Part shown: positions 9,901 through 24,300 of the stretch, in pieces
Numbering within the stretch: the first letter of the stretch is position 1
Layout of the letters: every line of letters starts with the position of its first letter
Source of the DNA: Ligula intestinalis
Lineage: Eukaryota; Platyhelminthes; Cestoda; Diphyllobothriidea; Diphyllobothriidae
DNA length: 64,000 bases
Assembly: GCA_036362985.1 (NCBI GenBank)
Contig: JAYGXS010000001.1
Location: 48,953,450-49,017,449, forward strand
Reading direction: 5' to 3'
Program-made: the position numbers and the translations under genes
The notes under the pieces: generated by a model
Database searches by the model: none
What the model was told of the DNA's origin: nothing
What the model saw: the letters and a program-made list of their open reading frames with translations, nothing else

Positions 9901-12900
9901 TCAAATGTAGTAGGTGACACCTGCAACGGACTACTAAACATTAATCATAGTCTCCATAAAGTGAAAATTCGGCCTAGAAATTCACTTCTGTTGGACCCGT
10001 ATGCTGCTCTGCACTTATATTTCACGAGGTATGCACATGCATTTCCCTTTATTTGTGATAAGCAGCATTGAAAAGTCTCAAAGGAGGTAAATTTTATATT
10101 TTTTCTACTCTCACAGTATCAATTTTTTAAATATTTTGCTTTCCCAGTAATTTGAAGTTGTGACCTAGCTTTCTTCAAAGAAACCTACAGCAGTGGCATA
10201 AGTCTATGGACTGTTTTATAAGGATCTGTATCAACCACAGCTTTAAGTTCATATAGCTGGGAGTAGATAATTTCTGTTAACCTTCTGAACTTCTGGACTG
10301 ACTATGCGGTCCTTTCATTTTCTGAAGGAGCATCTTCCCATTTTTTCTTTAGTCGGCCTCTCATAAAAAGCCCCTAAGATGGTACGAGCTCCTACTTCTA
10401 TGCAAAAGCCGGCAACAGGCTTGCAAGATCTGCCTCAACACTTTTGGCAGCACCAGTAGCGGCCAGATGTCAAGTGAAATGATGCCAAATTTCATTTGAG
10501 CCCTGGAAGGCATGGATGATTCAACCGAACTGGAAGTGCCATCCAGTGGAGTTCTTGTAGCGTCGAAAATCGTATTTATTGATTCATGTTCACCAGTGGT
10601 ACAATGTAATAATACGCCCAAAGATGAAGTCAATGAAGTTTACCTACTGCATATAGATATATAAAAACATATAATACACATTACATAACAAATACATAAC
10701 ATAACATGGCATATACATATTTGATATTTTGTGAATGCCAGCTGATGACTAGCGTCAAACTTAAGCATACTATTAATAACAGTCAGCTTTACAAAATCCA
10801 CATGCCACAACTTCTAATCCTTACCTGAAAATTTTTCTTCTGCAAACCATACTAGCGAAGTTCGTTTAACCCTGAGTTAACTTGTCATTGCCCTAAAATT
10901 CTTTTGATAATTTCTTTTAAAACTACGTGTCGAGATATTAAAACATGAAGAAGAGACGTTATGGTTTTTCTTGCGGACAGTATTTTAGGTCATTCGGTGG
11001 TGAAAATTGCTCAACAGCACATAGACTTTAAACATTAACATGCAATGTCCATCTGTTGAACATCTCGTTTGTCGCAGTCGATCCCTTGTGGTTTAGTATG
11101 AGCGGAAACATCCGTTCTTGTAGTTTACTGTTTCCGCTTAACATCTCTATCTGTTATTTTGTCAGCATTGCTCAAACAGCAGACAAATCAGATGATAAAT
11201 AAAAGTAATTCTTTGTCGAATCGCAAATTAAGAGTCGGTTTGGCTTTGGGAAAACTTTTATTAAATTTGTGTTTTGTTACATTTTTATTTATGGCAAAAG
11301 TATTTAATAGCCTCTAAGTGGCAAAACCCATAATACGCGGTAATAAACTATCCACCGACTCTACGGTTTCGTCATATTAGAAGTTGGAAGAATATTTTTG
11401 ACTGACGTACCAGTTGCAACCTCTACGTGAACATAATCATAACGTTAGCCAAAAGCTGTCAGATCATTTCGTCATACTTAAAATCATTAATTGTAACGAA
11501 ACTTTAGGTAAACAATGAGTCTTTGTCCTCTGCATTGTTAAACTTGACCTTGTCAAGGTTAACCGCTTCTGAGTTTTTTTTCCCGAGTCAGAAAACACAA
11601 ACTGACTAATAATTATCGTCAAGCTAAACAAATAAGCGAGCACTACAATGGAAACCACAGGCTCTTTGAATCCCCAGTTATCCCAAAGGTATAGGTTGTT
11701 TGAACTTCAGCTATGCTCCTAGGTTGGGAATGCTAGAATAGAAAATGTCAAAAACAATTTCATTCCATATGTACTGGAGGAATTCTGTTGAGGTAGCATT
11801 GTAAATTAATTGAATAGATTAAGACTACTGTGTCACTTCCATTGACGATAAGCAAGTCCTATACATTGTAGCCACAACACGAATTTGACGGAGAATATTT
11901 ATGTCTAAGGCTTAAAGTAAAAGGGAAAGTCCAGGACGTAAAAATAAAAAATGGAGCGTGCAATGCATAGCCAACCAGAGTAAATTAATAAAACAAGTAA
12001 AAATATTATACAGAGGGTAGAGGATAAATGGACACACCGATTATTACTAGGGAAGCATTAATAAAGACAGATAATAGTTCTCGTTTTTGAATCAAGAGTA
12101 TGTTCTGATAAAAAGTGCCACCTTTTGTGCTGCATTACAAAGTACAGTAGCCGCCGAAGACCATGCAATGCTCATTATGAAATGTGCCTGGAAACTTTGG
12201 CATCTATTTGAAAACACTATTGTGAATCATGTAGTTTATTGAATTCTGCAAAAGCCTTTTGCTTAGTTAAATCATCATTTTAGTTAGGTTTTTTAAGAGA
12301 AATAACCATTAGTTTTGAAAAAATTGGGAGTAGGCTCATAGGTAAGTCATTTCCTATGCTATTACGAAAGAGCGAACTAAACCGCACGCTAAATTTGATA
12401 ATACTAAGAAGGAACTTCAAAATAATTAAAATAGGTACAGAAGATATCCCTTCCAGAACTGGAAAAGTTTAAACAAAATTGTTCAGATTGATGTGAAACA
12501 AAGTTAAAGGAACCAAATTTGTTTGCAGTAACATTGAACATATGTGTTTACGAAATTATGTTTAGCTGTCTGGTGAAGTTTCTTTGTAAAAAATGCATTA
12601 ACAGAAGAGTTTTTGTTTGAATGCAGCAATGAACCCCAAATATCCTTCAATTAAACCCAAACGTCTTGCATGTTTTCGTAGATTTAACACAAATAATGCC
12701 TTATCTAATAAAATTCGTGAAAAAATAGTCTTTTTGTATACTTTAAAATCCCCTGTTACTGTATTTAGAAACGGAACAGACGAAAGAATAAAAAAGTACT
12801 TAAAAAATGGCAATGAATATGGCCAGTTATTTTAAGTCGTCAGTATATATCTGAAAATAGAATTAATCTACACATGCGGAAGGTAAATCATTATTAAGAG

Positions 12901-15900
12901 TAAAGAAGGTTCTTTAATTTCCAGTCAAATTTAATCGTTTATCTTCAGAAAACGTAAAGGAATTCACAAAATTATCAAATTAAATTGTGACATTTTGTTA
13001 AAGAAATATAATATACACAGTAGTTCGTGAGCCTTATATCTAATCAAAGCAATTTCTAAGAAGTAACCTTTTATGGAACGTTTTTTTAATAATCTAAGGA
13101 ATAGTAGTTGCAGAGTTATACGGCTGACATGATTAACTCTTGATAATGTAGTTTGCTGTTTCGAAGCATTTCTACAAAGAAGCAACATGGTCATCATTCG
13201 AAGAACTTATATCCAAAAACACTTTCTTTCGGTAAATACTATTTATATTTACCTTATTTTAAAGTTTTGGTGTAAACGTCGAACAGATGCGCAAATTATG
13301 CATTGATAGTAAAAACAAGAAGTTTGATGACACACTTTTTTCAATAAATACGTAACAGGTAAGAACATGCTTGACACAATATTTTGACTGAAGAAAAATT
13401 CTTTTATTATATAGAAAGTGGTTGCTTCAAGATTTCAACTTAACACAATATCTAAATTTGTTGTTCTAATTAAGAGCTCTTTTTTACGTCCCTAGAGCCA
13501 TGACATTATCGAGAAAATTTTATATTCCTTTACGAACACTAAGTTATTCCTATAGTTTTTGAAGTACTTAATAGACCTTATGCCGTTCATTATTATTTCT
13601 ATGTTTTCCTAAATACATTCACACTGGTATTGGAGTAATGACCAAACTTATACAAATTAAGGAAAATTACGTGGTCAACGGTGACCACTGTTTATGACAA
13701 TAGTTGACGTGGATATCGAGTTCATAAATGCAACCATAGCGCGAGGTGCCTCCAATGGCGTTTAAGTAACACTTCTGAATGGTTTATGTCGTTAATAGGT
13801 CTTCCTTAAGTTTAGGATGACGACAAAATACGAGTTTTGAATTATTTTATTCTTGGTTAATTTTTTAAGATTTTTAATGCTAAACATTTACAAGTTCAAT
13901 ACTGACATGACAGCGAAGTAAATAAATCCCAGGGACGAGATCTGGTAGTTGTCAAAACCTTACACGCTTTCTTCTCCGCAGAGGTCATTACAGTTCATCC
14001 CTGCCGAGGACATTCGCTTTAAGAAGCACATGCGTTCAACAAGACAAGCCCAGTTTCCAAAAAAGCATGCTATTTTTATGACGACAGCTTTAATTTCAGT
14101 AACCAGGCCGTATGTGAGCGTAGCTGACTGGATATTTGGTCATTTTAACCTGACCCAAGCCACCATCTAGTAGGAGGCTGCGTCGAAGCATGCAATTAGC
14201 GCAAAAATCGAGCGGGTGCAGAGGAGGAAACCGGTGCCATGTGAAGAGGAAAGTTCAGTTTTTCCCATGACATGGTCTGCAGCATGTTGAACATCGTTGC
14301 CCATTTTTCTAATTAGGTCATGCTTGCAAACAGCAATGACCGTATTGATGGAAAAGAGTCAGGTGTGGAGTCTGTGGTGAAATTTTTTGGTTCCCAAGAG
14401 GAAGGTAAAAGGTTTAAAAGGAAAGCGGAAAGGGTTCTACTAAATAGGTTGCGTATGATGTGGTTCGCTTGCAATCACACGTAAAGTAAAATCCCAAAGC
14501 CCACATTAATCCAAAGTAAAATAATTCCAGAAACCGCGAAAATAAGCAAGTGCATGAATAAAGTAGAGGACTCGTCGAACAGCGGAACTGTTTTTTTATT
14601 ATGCTGAGCTCTCGAACTCGGGGAATAGTGCGTCGCCAGAGATATCAGCAACCACAAAAAGGCAATAATAATACAAATACATATCCTGGTGCTTGACTAG
14701 CCTTCTTCATAACTCATGCGAACACCTGGAACGTGAACTATCACACCCAATCTTAAATAAATGAATTTAGGAAACAGTGAGTATGGAGTTCGCTTTCAAC
14801 ACGGTCTGCTTAAGCGAGGTTTAGGGTATGTCTGGGTGTGAAGATTAAATGTACAGCAACTACCTCTAACAGACAATTTGCTTGAAAAGTATTATTTTTC
14901 GGAAGTTAATGTGAAAAGGTCCATGTATCCTTTAACATCATACGACTGTACATCGAAGCGTTTTGAAGAAAAGGAAGGAAACGTTACCACGTAGGCCGCA
15001 CTTCACTTTGTGCAATTAACTGTAATAAAATCAACAATTATAACGCACTAACGCACAATCACGCGAGTATTTATTTTGTTTTTGACTCTAAAGTAAGGTA
15101 TTCTATCCGAATACACCTAAAACTAGGGATGGCACGCAAAAAGAAGAAGAACAGGTGTTGAGCTTATTATATTCGCTTCAGCTGGTCGTGGAAAATCTGC
15201 AAGGTATTTGCTCGAGCATTGGTAAATTCGTAGAATCTAAGAACGCTGAAAAACGTTTTCTTGAGGGCAATGGATCTCAATATTTTAAAATTTTTCCCAT
15301 ATAAGGCAGGTTTGCTAGTGTTTATAGACTTTTGGGTAGCTTTATTGTTGGTCAGCAGATCTATTCAATAATTGTCTTTGAGAGATTTCATCCAAATTAG
15401 AAGTCACTTCGGTAAGGTAACAATCTATTATGTGGATCATAACGGAAACTACTACCCCCAAACTCTGCAATTCGTGCCCAGTGGAAGTGGTAATTTTTTT
15501 TATTGACACTTTGTTACATGTTATTTTGATTTATTTTTCAGTCATATAACATCTTGTTGTCGCTACATATAAGCATTTATCATAATTTGAACTCCTTTTT
15601 CCTGTTCTCGTTTCCTTGTTTTCTTTTACTTTTTCTTTGCTCCTCCATGTCGCCCCACCCGTATTACCACTGGTCAAGTTTATCAGAATTCTGTGGTTTT
15701 GATTCCCGTGATGATCCATATAATGGACCTCCTCTGACAAGCGCTAAAGTGTGCTCACTATAAAGATGTTTTGAGGGCTTTAGATGATACCTTTGTTAGC
15801 AAGGCAAGTAGAAAAAAACATCTGAAGTATTTTGAGTAGTTTTGGATTCCGCCGCAAGCGTAGAAAGGAAAAGTAGGTCCCGATACCAGAAAAAAGTGGG

Positions 15901-18900
15901 ATTACCCAATCAGTCTCATGAAATAATATTTGCAGATGTTCATAAGCGTAATTTTTAAAATTTAAATCTCTCTAATTAAAATGAAATTAAGTTGTTGGAA
16001 ACGTATTTAGCACATCTGGTCAAAACTTAAACAGAAACCATGGAATTGGGCAGCTTTAATATTTAATAGTGGTCAATTTGTGCACGTAGATTATTATCGT
16101 GTTCTCTGGACACAAGACCAAGTTTGGTGCCCTGACCATATTTTTCTTTGGTGTTCTAATAAAACATGTAGGAACTGTGATAGAATCTGCACGAAGAGCT
16201 TTACAGCATGACAATAGCGTTTAGACCAGTTTTTGCGCCCTCAATGTTCACATGCTTCTAGTGTATGCTTAAAAGGTTATGTGTGCAAATACTTCGGGTA
16301 AAGGATTAAAATGCAGCCTTTATTGATTGATAGTTGCTACTGTACTTAAAATTTTCCATAGTGGATTCGACTTTGCGTAATAAAGCGGTCCCTCAACCTT
16401 CTCTTCAAAGACTCTTCTTGAGCTTTTCAAGCATCTACACTAAAATTTTCTTACGGGAAAATTTCACGGAACTGCGCTCCCATGTAATTTGGTCGATCAG
16501 AGTTCTTCAGAAATAAGATATGCACGATGCTTTTATGTTTGTCATCGTTTCTCACTGATCGGCTGCAAAGAAATCATACGATCGATCTTTATTCTGCTTT
16601 CTAACTCGTTGTGCACAAAATATCAGCGCTCAGAGCTGTTTAACCTGAGGGGCTCCAGATTGCACGTTCTTAAAATCCTATATTAATATAAAACATATAA
16701 TCACTGTAAATGAAACTATTCTGATGAACACAGTTATACTTGATACCCAGATATAACTTCGTGAAATAAGTGCACTGCTGCTATAAGTGAAAGTGTATAT
16801 ATTGCACACCGCTTTCCTCAATGGCCACGGATCCTCTAAGATAAATTTAGAGGTAGGTTATTGGATTGCGGTTTGTGGAAAACCCGATATAAGACTAGAA
16901 TGCTGGTCGAAATCTCATTATTATCTTAGTACTTTTATTTGGTGTCGGACTTTGGGGCTGTGAAGCTGAATGCTAGCCTTGAGTGTCAAATGGCTGATCA
17001 GTCGAAATCCACTAAGTGAACAAAACACGCTTATGTTTTCTTGAGTTTGTGCTACATGATTTTATTTTTACTATGTGATCGTCGAAGTTATTTCACACAG
17101 TTAGATTTTACTGACATGCTGCAAAAGACTGGATGCTTTTGTGCGAAGTAAACGCTTCATTAATTTACAGAAATATATCAGCAGATGGAAAACTACTTTT
17201 TTAACCCACAACTGTATAGATCGTAAAGAACTCAGAACAGCCTTTCGAAACATACCATTCTACACCACTCGTTTTGCGCGTTCCATTTATAGGGGAGAAA
17301 TAAATAAACTATTTTTCTAATCTGACATAGGAATGCAAATCAAAAGAACACATTTCTAGAATTCTATAAGCAACGGTTTTAAACTACCGCGACCATAAAG
17401 TGTAGTAGCTTCGCTGCTAAATGTTCATGCCCTTCAGCGTCACCTTCATCTTTCGGCCAAAAGCCCACCTTTTCATTCATGATTTGGCGTTCAAGATCGG
17501 AAAGGACACGAGGTAAAGAGAGAGAGGAGGCGGAGAGGGGTTGACTGGACATGTTCGCTAATGAAAGTTGGTCTTGTTAGGAATGCGAACGGAATTATCG
17601 CGGTAACAGACGAATGAGGGGGGGGGGGGGTAGGTAGTAGACAAGGGGGAGGTGGCTAGACATTTAGGCCGCCGCATGCAAGAGACAGGGGGCGGGGCGA
17701 GCGGTTGAGAAGATAGAGGACTTGTGGCGAGCGGACAGTTGGAAAACCTTAGCTCCACTCAAGCCCTGCGCATCCTATCCATGCCCCTTTCTTGTCCGAG
17801 AAGCAAAGAACGCATCTGTCAAATATCAGAGCGGCAAGCCTATAAGTAATTTACGAGGTGTGGAGGAAATAAGTTGGGAACATTACTGATTCAGTTAACC
17901 GGTGTTGTTGCACGCGCTCCGTCAAAAAGTTCAGAAGGTTTGCCTCTGGTACATAAATCATCCGCTCGTTTTGTCCCTCCACCACTTGGTCAAAACTCTT
18001 CCTCGCTGTAACCCATTGAGTGCACCTAGGACCACTTAAAACTACACGTCACCGTTAAATTCTCATATCAATAGCGTGCTTCTAATGCTTCCTTAAGTTC
18101 ACATATACGGCGTCATAAATCAACGCTAAATTAATTCTGCTGCGGGAGTCAGAAGCTTCATCTTTTTTGCTCTGTAATTTCGTCTGTAGTTTAGACCCAC
18201 AGACTCGCTCCCCATTAGTGCAAAATATTTACTTCACAGTATGAAATCAGGTGGGACAAGTTTTCATAAATGAAAGATAAGCGACCTTATTTTAGTAATG
18301 CTTTGGCGTAAGGTGAAATTGACAAAGCTGTGAGAGCACTCGATGTTTTTGCATCTTTGTGCTCAAGCTACCGAGTTATGACGAGTATTCTTCTATTAGG
18401 TTTATCCAAAATACGTGAGTAGCATATATAACACGTCCGAATAAATGGAACTTCATTTCAGGTAGTTTCAGCCCCAAAAATCATCCCTAAAATATCGAGG
18501 CCTCTTGGTCATTGGGAAAATGCAGTTGCTGACAATTTCGTCATTCGAGTCTCCAGAGGATAATCACCAACACGTTTTAAAAAAAATTAGGCATTGTCCA
18601 AAACGGTCACCAACCCTTATTAACTAGCAAACCTTTATTTTCAGGCAATGATTAACCTAGGCATCAGATCCGTATAGAAATGGGAAACGGTAACACTAAT
18701 TTCTAAACTTCACTGGGGTCAGCGGACGTCACGGTAACATGGTTATACAAGCCTTATATTAGTCTACATCATGCTTTCCCTTTTTTCGAGCCCACCGTAT
18801 TGCTTTCACCGCTTAAAAAGCCACCTTATCACAATTCCTTTTCGTGATAAGTGGTCCTTCCGTTCCAGAATTAAATAGACAAAAAGCTTCGTGTTTAATG

Positions 18901-21124
18901 TGGCAAATGCAGATGCTTGCACATTTACAGTTTAGGATTCCAATCTCGTATTTTAGGGTCAAATGGTGAATAAGATGTGATTGAAATCCTCAATGGCAAA
19001 CTGAATCGGTGTCGAACCATTTGCACACTCGTATTAGCTGAAGCGATCAAGCTAGTGCTCCTATTTCTTACCAGTGACACGTTTTCACTGTAGGAATTAC
19101 TGGCTAAAAGGATCAAACTCTGAGATAAATATTAGGGAGAACAGTAGGCTCTTGGTTACCGGGTAGAGATTTACGGCTAGGACCGAACAGGATAAAAAAA
19201 GTTGTTGTAAAGCTGATGATGATATAACCTGTATGGGCATTTTCTGTTTTCAAAATTTTGAAAATCTGAAAGAACTCGATTTATTCATTAACAATTCAAT
19301 CAAACTGTTTCCTATTTCCCAGAAACCAGCTCTATTCGTATGAAAACCAGGCCAGAGAAGTGAAGATTTTATATCCCTTCAGATTTTTTTACTCGACAAG
19401 TACCTAGTTAGGTAAAATGGGATGAACTAAAACAAAAAATAGGTTGTATTAAACGATCAACTAACATTTCATAAATCTTAGCTGTTAATTCAACTGCCTA
19501 TTGACAAAGCTTCAGACAAAGTAATTACACAACTAAAAGTCCGTTGTAGAGTGCCTCAAAAAAAATATGCTGTTTTGGAATTCTGCTTCAGAAGAAATTT
19601 TATGCAATTTTATGTGAAAATCATCTAAGTAACTGCTGATTCCACCTGACCCGAGGAGAGGCAACTGAAAAATAAAGCTCAAAGCACGGTATCAGTTTCT
19701 GACGTCCTTATAGATAGAAACAACCGAGATTTCACCCAAAGAAACCGCAAGAAATGTAAGCTTCATCTGGCTGACACTCTGGATCCATCCTTATCAGAGA
19801 TTGAATCAAGATGATAGAAATATCGTATTAAGGAAGCAGCTGCTAAAGGTCAGATGCTTGTGTTCTCTACTCTTCTTTTGTATGTTTTTTTTCTAATGAT
19901 GCTACCGCATAGAAATTCGGGAAATAGAATCAATAAACCTTCTATTCCAGTGATAAGATGCGCTTCTTTATTGCCGTCCGCAATTCGTCTTTCACACACA
20001 TCTCCGATAATTAGTCTCATATGAACGCACCCAGAGAAAATTGTGGATCGAAAATTTTTTCAGTAGATTATGCGCCTTCTTTATAATAAAATCGCTGGGA
20101 AATAGTCATTATTTTATCCATCGAAGCTGGGAGAGCTTCAGTAAAGGAATGTCGCTAAGGCAAGTGGTATTATGATAGATTTTGCCATTTGAGAACGCGG
20201 AAAGATTATCCGTTTTCTATAATAATTGCTAAGGAAGATTTAAAACATTTGTTCCGCAAGCCTGCAGCGCAAGCATGACGTTTACAATTTACAGTTGTCG
20301 GACTTAGCGTACTCGGGGCATGAGCTGGACTGCACACACCGAATAATTCATACGAAAGCATACCGTACCCAGAATATTTAACACGGCTAAAAATTGACTC
20401 AAAAAGCCTAATCATTTAGAAGACATTAGTGTAAAGGTGAAATAAAAGGAAGTAAACAGAGCATTGAAAATAAATGTGAGTTACATTTACAGCCCTATGG
20501 AATTTTCCTTCTTCCAAGGTTTCCTAAACTTTTTTATGAACCATGTTTATCTTATTTTACAAATTGCTTTAACCGTAATTGTAGCCTACATATTAGTCGA
20601 CAGTAATGCTAACGACATTTTATAACGGACATTTTATGATATTTTGGACGGGAAAACTACAAGTCTCTTCGGTGGTTATCTTAGTCAATACTTTCAGATT
20701 AATTTGGTTTACTAATGTGTATTAGATGATCTATCTCATGGAATGGTGACCTAATTTTTTAAATGCTTTTCAGCTCTAAAAGATTGCTTAAGCTAGGTTT
20801 TTATAATAAGCACACTGAAACATATGATTTATCAGTCAGGTCTGTCACGTGCCAGCTATTGAACATGTTTTTCTCATTGCATTCCAACTCCCTAACAAGG
20901 TTTAGCGTATTTTATAGGAAACATGCATAAACGTAGTCATTTTATATTTATGGGGTAGCAAACTCGGCCTTCTTTAAACCTTACACTTGAGTATGGGGTA
21001 TATTTTGGTTTAAAAGGTTTCAACTTTTGAACTTTGTGACCAATAATTGCCCATTAATGAAGCATTTCAGCTGTCCCTTTTGTTAAAACTATCGATAACA
21101 GATGTATTGCTGCAAAGGCAAGGA
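6986..21124. other. Long stretch with no recognisable gene
   Basis: About 14 kb of AT-rich DNA. Open frames are short (mostly 60-90 codons), overlap on both strands and have unrecognisable, low-information translations. A 7200-7463 plus-strand frame stays open for about 87 codons without an ATG, and an AG at 7207-7208 could be a splice acceptor, but nothing else supports an exon. A degenerate CCCTAA-like minisatellite lies at 8085-8180. A short duplication of GGCACGTG and CAATGTAA words is at 8005-8042. Confidence 0.4.
8085..8180. repeat. Degenerate CCCTAA-like minisatellite
   Basis: Loosely repeated units resembling AACCCTAA, CCTTAA and AACCTT with a period near 12. A weaker stretch of the same character is at 24285-24405. 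The repeat is too irregular to be a true telomeric array. Confidence 0.35.
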
Positions 21125-21350
21125 AGACTAGAATGGTCATTTCTGGCTAAATAGCGCTACCTGAGGCTCAAGCTTGCAAACTATTCGATCAGGGTCTAAC
21201 ACTCTAAGCATTGAGCCACAAGCTCGTTTTCTCGCCGGTTAAGGTCAGGAGATGTTGACCCTTTTTGATGAATCTTCACCGAATGCTAACATGACTCACT
21301 CGCCCCCTCTATATTAGGTCCTTTTTCTCGGACGCTCACAACAGACGTAC
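21125..21350 (-). repeat. tRNA-derived short repeat 1, copy B
   Basis: The minus-strand A-box-like GTGGCTCAATGCTTAGAGTG (near 21208-21227) is followed by a decayed B-box region. The head (CCGGCGAGAAAACGAGCTT) and tail (CCAGAAATGACCATTCTAG) match copies C and A. It is older or more diverged than copy A in the tRNA part. Confidence 0.6.
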
Positions 21351-24300
21351 CGGATAGTAGTCTAGACTACTGATACGGTTAACAATACAATCTTATCCAT
21401 TACAAATGTTTGTGAGCACTACAAGATGCCTCCCCATGAGAGTGGAAAAAAGTTTGGTTTTCTTCTGACTAGATTTATGCATTTTGTAGTCTTAAAAACC
21501 TAAATGCAAGTGTAACGCCAATCCGGATTCAACATAATAGCAGAATTTAAAAAAAATATTATTAAACAAAACGGTACCGTATATTTAAGTATTAAAGTTA
21601 AAGAGGACATATGCTGCTACTAAATGCGTACAAGAAAAAATAGTTATGTGCCTGTTTCCTGTAGAATATATTTGAACATTTCTGGGCATCGTAGAACAAT
21701 ACAGAAAAGTCGAACTATTAAACTCGTCATTTGTATCGAACGCCGGCGAGTGACCAAAAGGAGTTTATTCTGCATTATGATATGTCTATTTGGTTAACAT
21801 TTTCTAACTGAAAACACATTCCAGAATTTTGGTGAACATTCAATGAGATAGAAAATCTAGAGCATGTGCAGTATTCCAGTTACGTTACTCTTTAAAGACA
21901 GTTTGGTTACTTGTTTTAAACAGCTCAGATTATGGGTGTGAGAGTCACCTACCACATCCTGCAATGACAGCTTCTAAGGTGAACCTCAAACTGATGCAGC
22001 AAAGTCATGCCACAAAAATGTACAGTTGTATTAAAATTTGCTGCGAAAGGCCCTAGTTTGTAAAAGTCTTTTTGGACTAGATTAACCAAGAATAGTAAGG
22101 AAACGACGTTTCATACAGTTTACAGTTGCGACGGCCAGAAAAGTAATTACCGTAAATTGGGCAGTTTTGAAACGGACAGAAGGCTTTTTGCCCTTTTTTC
22201 ATCGGGATCGAAAGTACTGGCAAAATCATATTTTGCATAAGTCAAAGGCCAACACAAAGAAGGCAGAAACTCCCGGGTTTCCACTCAACTGGTAGGTAGA
22301 AATGTGCGATTGGAATGTCGGACTCATATTTATTGATGCATTAATAAGCAACGACTTTTTGTTGCATATACACACTCACACATTTATTTGCAAAGGGCAC
22401 AAATGGTTTTGCCATTACGACTGTGCGCAAAAATCGTACTCAAGAAAATGGAATATTAAGTTAACGCTCAACAATTATAAATGATTGATGTCTCGTGTTT
22501 TATTCTATTAAGGGCAAGCTGGCCTGGTTTCTGGTCACATATACAGCAACCATAAAATTCCCCATGCAATCCGTTGATTTATATGCCTCCGTGACTAGAA
22601 TTCAGATTTAGGACTAACAAACATTCAACGAAGCTGGGACGACAAATGCCATGACAGAAGACCCGCACACAGCGGAGCAGAACTCTGACCTATTTTTATC
22701 ATGCAATTTCGTTTTTATTGTCATAATGTAAAATCAGAAGATTGCATGAAATATGGTAGGTGACAACCCAGACGTGTGTTTTTCCGAGATTCTGCAGCTG
22801 CAAGATGGACTTTGATCTAAATATTCATTCTATCGGCCCGATTGAGCCTACGAAGCTTAATTCCAACTGGTTTACGGAAAATTTACAAATAATTTCTGTG
22901 GAGATTAAGAATCCATAATACAAAATCAGCCGATGAAGTCGTGCATTTTTTTAACTTTAATTTGATACTGACTCTACGGAATATTTGAATGCCATGCATC
23001 GCGTAGTTAAACATTGTTTACGATAGCGGTGAAACAGCAGCGATTTCATGAAATCTGCAGGGATACCACTTATTACTTCACACATAGGGCTATTATTTGC
23101 TAGAAAACATACTGTAACTAAGACATTCACTTTCCCTTGAGCCTCTTTAACTACACTAGGTAATAATGAACAAGATACTTGTGGGTGGTAAAATGGCTTC
23201 TGATATAGAGTTCCAACAAGTCACTGCAAAATGCATATTCGGTTAATTCTCACTTCAGTTCCTTCTTAAAGCCTCCAAACCAATAACATTACTGGTTTAT
23301 TCGAATGCGTCTTAGATTTCCCTTGTCAACTAAACAACGGATAGTGTTAGCTTTATTCTTATATCTATCCAGAACGTGCTGTAAGCATCTAATTGTCCTA
23401 AACCATCCATCTACGACTGCTCATATCCAAAAAGGACAGGTGACTTTCTTTTAACGAGGTGAGGTAATTTTGGTTGCGGCAGGGCATGTCTGATTACCAC
23501 TCACCGACGACAATTGACAAGTCCGCCTCAAAATAGAATATCATCAGCACTTAATAAAACTATTTGGCCACCTAAGCATCCTTCGATCCTTTAATAAGAC
23601 TGTGAGTGGATGCGAAAGATGACGTATGTACACACCGTACTCTGATATAGAGAGAGGAAAAGAGAGCTTAGAGATAGTGAAACGCACAACTAACTTATGG
23701 TGGGCATCAGAAATATGGAAATGGAGCCTGCTTTTTCCATCGAACTTTGAACAAATAGTCCTGATATTTCCGGACTTACAACTGCTAACCAGAATCCATG
23801 TTCAAATGCATAAAAACTTTTTACCTCGTATGGATTCAGGAGGCGCGAATACATCAAAAAATCCAATAAGGCCATATGTATGAGCTGCAGCAAAGGTGAA
23901 AGTTTTGTCTACTGGATATCCGTACGTATGTTCAATTATCTCCTAAAACTCCTACAATACATTGGTAAATGAGGCCTTGCTGATCAGCAAACGCAATTGT
24001 TGGCGTTTTAAATGTGTTTAACTAAAACAGCCTATAAGAGCTCGGTGGCAAATTATACGCATTCTTCCTTGGAAATCATTTAAAAAAGCACAGTTCATGA
24101 AATTCAAAACCCACTTATTGCACGTTATCTTAATAGCTTGAGTTCCATGGCCAGCTAACTAGGAAGCAAGAACCAGAATCGCATCGGTGACCCTGCAGTA
24201 AATTTCAGAAAGGGAACTTGTGCTCGTGTCTTAGTACCACTTTAAAAATAAACTTTTACGTATCGATTTATTATATTGTAATCCTAAACCATACAGCTAA

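Noticed and set aside
10741..10775. CTGATGA word followed by AAAC, considered as a hammerhead
   Set aside because: The segment between the boxes cannot form a proper stem II, the GAAA box is absent and no stem I pairing was found.
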